Shown here: positions 62,377-64,000 of the stretch, in pieces
Layout of the letters: each line of letters begins with the position of its first letter
How positions within the stretch are numbered: position 1 is the stretch's first letter
Assembly (NCBI GenBank): GCA_036417435.1
Contig: JAZAQT010000217.1
Location: 372,001-436,000 of the forward strand
Source of the DNA: Inia geoffrensis
Taxonomy: Eukaryota; Chordata; Mammalia; Artiodactyla; Iniidae
Length of the DNA: 64,000 bases
Direction: 5' to 3'
Position numbers and translations under genes: made by a program
Notes under the pieces: model-generated
The model's input: only the letters and a program-made list of their open reading frames with translations
Told to the model about the DNA's origin: nothing
Database searches by the model: none

Positions 62377-64000
62377 GTGCATCACTATCGAACTGCTGCC
62401 CCTTTTCCTACGCTTTCAGAGCAATTCTTATCTACCCCCTGATATCTGTTTTCTGCAATTCTGCCTCACGTTCAAGTCCTCTTCACAGCCTTCCTTCAAT
62501 AAATTTTTGGATGATAAGGGTCATTTGGAACTCTGCAGGATTGTGAGTTACAGTGCCAAAAATCTCCTTTTCTCAACTCGCTTTCTTGTGTGCTGACCGC
62601 AAACCAGAAGAATTGCTTCAGGCCCTAATCTCGTTCCGGCATGGCACGCTGAGCCTTTGATGAATTCTTCTTCCTGTAGGGAAATCAGTGTTCAATTTGC
62701 CCGTCCAAAGACATCAAGTTAGCTGCTCATTCGTTCTCCTTATTCCTGTTCATCTTCCACAGAAATTGCAAACTGTGCCAAACAAGAGATCAAAGGCAAT
62801 GACTCTCCAAGTGGGGAGAATGTTAATATTGCATCTGGAACGGCGAACTCGAGTACCAGGGGCCTAAAATGGCGATGAGTTTTAGAAATTGTGCCTGATC
62901 ACTTCGTGGACCATATTCTGGGTTTTCCATGCATATTTTAGCTGAAGGATAAATCCCTTACACGTGGATATTTGGGACCCGTGGAATGGGAACCATGCAC
63001 CATTACCTCAAAGGGTCTGCATTCCCTCACCAATAGTATCAGCCCCAAGTGTCCAGCCTTATCTCTCCCACAGCTGTGGATGTAGAGGTGGTAAATCCAA
63101 GATTCCTCACAAGCCCTGATGGACTTATTTAAGAATTTCTCTCTATTTGACAGTCCTTGTGTTTTCTTTTTCAAATTTATTTTTATAAGGGGATTTAGCT
63201 TATTGACACTGCTGTGTGTACGCTGCAGTACACAAATGATTTTCTTATGGAGACCTATAAATGTATGGGTTTTAATTTTCTTCATAGTCAGGTATATTCC
63301 TAGGTTTTGAATACGGGGTGTTGAGTCCATTTGGTTGAGCAAGGTGTAGCTCTTGTCTAATATATATTTGGCTTATGGAATGGTATCTGTCCTAATGTCA
63401 ACCTCTGGTTTTATGCAGTCTCCCCACTCTCCTTTCCCCTTAAGCAAGCATAAGTTTCTTTTGTAAATGTGAGACTCTGTTGTGTTTTGTAATGCAGTTC
63501 ACACGTAGCCGTGTTTACATTCCCGGTATTAGTGATATCTTATGATGTTTCTTTTTCTGTGTGACTTATTTCACTTAGAATCATCGTAACTAAATCCACT
63601 CATTATGCTGCTACTGGTCTGTTGCCATTGATTTCATTGTTGAGTGACATTTCATTGTAGGGATGTACCACAACTTCTATATCCATTTTTCTCTTTCTGG
63701 GCTATTAAAGTTGTACCATAGTCAAGGCTCCCGTACACAGAGCAGCCCCAAACTTTGGTGTGGCTCTGTCTTTTTCATTAAATTTTCCGAATCTATAGCA
63801 CCATAAGTGGAAGTGCCCTAGGCTCTCTAGCTTGGTTTTTTCTTTGTTCCAGGAAACACCATCCACTTCTCCAGAGTGGCTGTTGGCAATTTACATCCCG
63901 CCCATCAGCATAACAAGGCTGCCGGTTCTCCATGGCCTGTCCTGCCTCTCTGGATTTTACACTTTTTTCGGACGGCCCTTTGGATCGGTGGGAAGTGAGA
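62312..64000 (+). repeat. Satellite monomer 36, partial, E/D mosaic
   Basis: It is cut by the window edge. It has the same 7 bp palindrome loss as monomer 35, so the two share a recent ancestor. Its E-type stretch runs further (tgcagtacac near 63226) before D-type caaggtgtag near 63340. Confidence 0.96.

Larger units (their letters stand above)
1..64000. repeat. Satellite DNA array, 1736 bp unit, likely common cetacean satellite
   Basis: Landmarks such as the 72 bp palindrome, the sequence ggcatggcacgctgagcc and a GAATTC site recur about every 1736 bp from edge to edge, always in the same orientation. There are 35 complete units plus two partial ones and no intervening unique DNA. Units differ from each other by scattered substitutions and a few 1-7 bp indels. 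From established knowledge, a ~1.74 kb L1-derived tandem repeat is the hallmark of heterochromatin in non-delphinid cetaceans. The species assignment is inference; that this is a tandem array is directly visible. Monomers below are phased on the first base of the palindrome, which is an arbitrary choice. Confidence 0.97.

Noticed and set aside
1..64000. CENP-B box (TTCGnnnnAnnCGGG) that would suggest a centromeric role
   Set aside because: Candidate TTCG and CGGG/CCCG strings in the monomer (for example ttcgtggacc and cccgaagaattg) do not have the required spacing on either strand. No match was found by eye, although this does not exclude a centromeric location.
1..64000. CRISPR array or bacterial repeat region
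   Set aside because: The repeat unit is 1.7 kb with no short-repeat and unique-spacer structure, and it contains a mammalian L1 relic.

Overview
The whole 64 kb window is one uninterrupted head-to-tail satellite DNA array. I find no protein-coding gene, no RNA gene and no non-satellite sequence in it. The unit is 1736 bp: 27 of the 35 complete copies are exactly that length and the rest are 1728-1737 bp. Two partial copies sit at the window edges, so the array continues on both sides. All copies have the same orientation.

Organism: the array looks cetacean. A ~1.74 kb unit built largely from a LINE-1 3' end is what I recall of the common cetacean satellite, described as ~1.74-1.76 kb in most whales and ~1.58 kb in delphinids. 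The 1736 bp length therefore favours a baleen or other non-delphinid whale. This rests on recalled literature and no database search was run.

Anatomy of one monomer, numbered from the first base of its palindrome: (a) positions 1-72 are a perfect or near-perfect palindrome with no spacer, resembling a Tc1/mariner-type MITE; (b) about 200 bp that may be a diverged continuation of L1 ORF2; (c) about 590 bp of AT-rich sequence I cannot assign; (d) a T-rich tract near position 857, which is the A-rich 3' end of an L1 on the minus strand; (e) an antisense L1 3' UTR; (f) an antisense relic of the L1 ORF2 C-terminus, from its stop codon near position 1211 up to the next palindrome, which appears to have inserted into ORF2.

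Layout: the left part (1 to about 14 kb) is mainly subfamily A. A perfected three-monomer block is tandemly duplicated at about 14.64-25.05 kb (subfamily B). Subfamily C occupies about 25-31 kb and 48-54 kb. Between them lies a D-type domain, about 36-48 kb, containing a second tandemly duplicated trimer (about 38.09-48.50 kb). The right end (55-64 kb) is a patchwork of C, D and E types.

Most interesting signal: several of the places where monomer type changes fall inside or within about 50 bp of the 72 bp palindrome. Arm variants occur in all four combinations, some arm changes are compensated on both sides, and two adjacent units have lost the palindrome centre. Together this suggests the palindrome is a break and exchange site that shapes the array.
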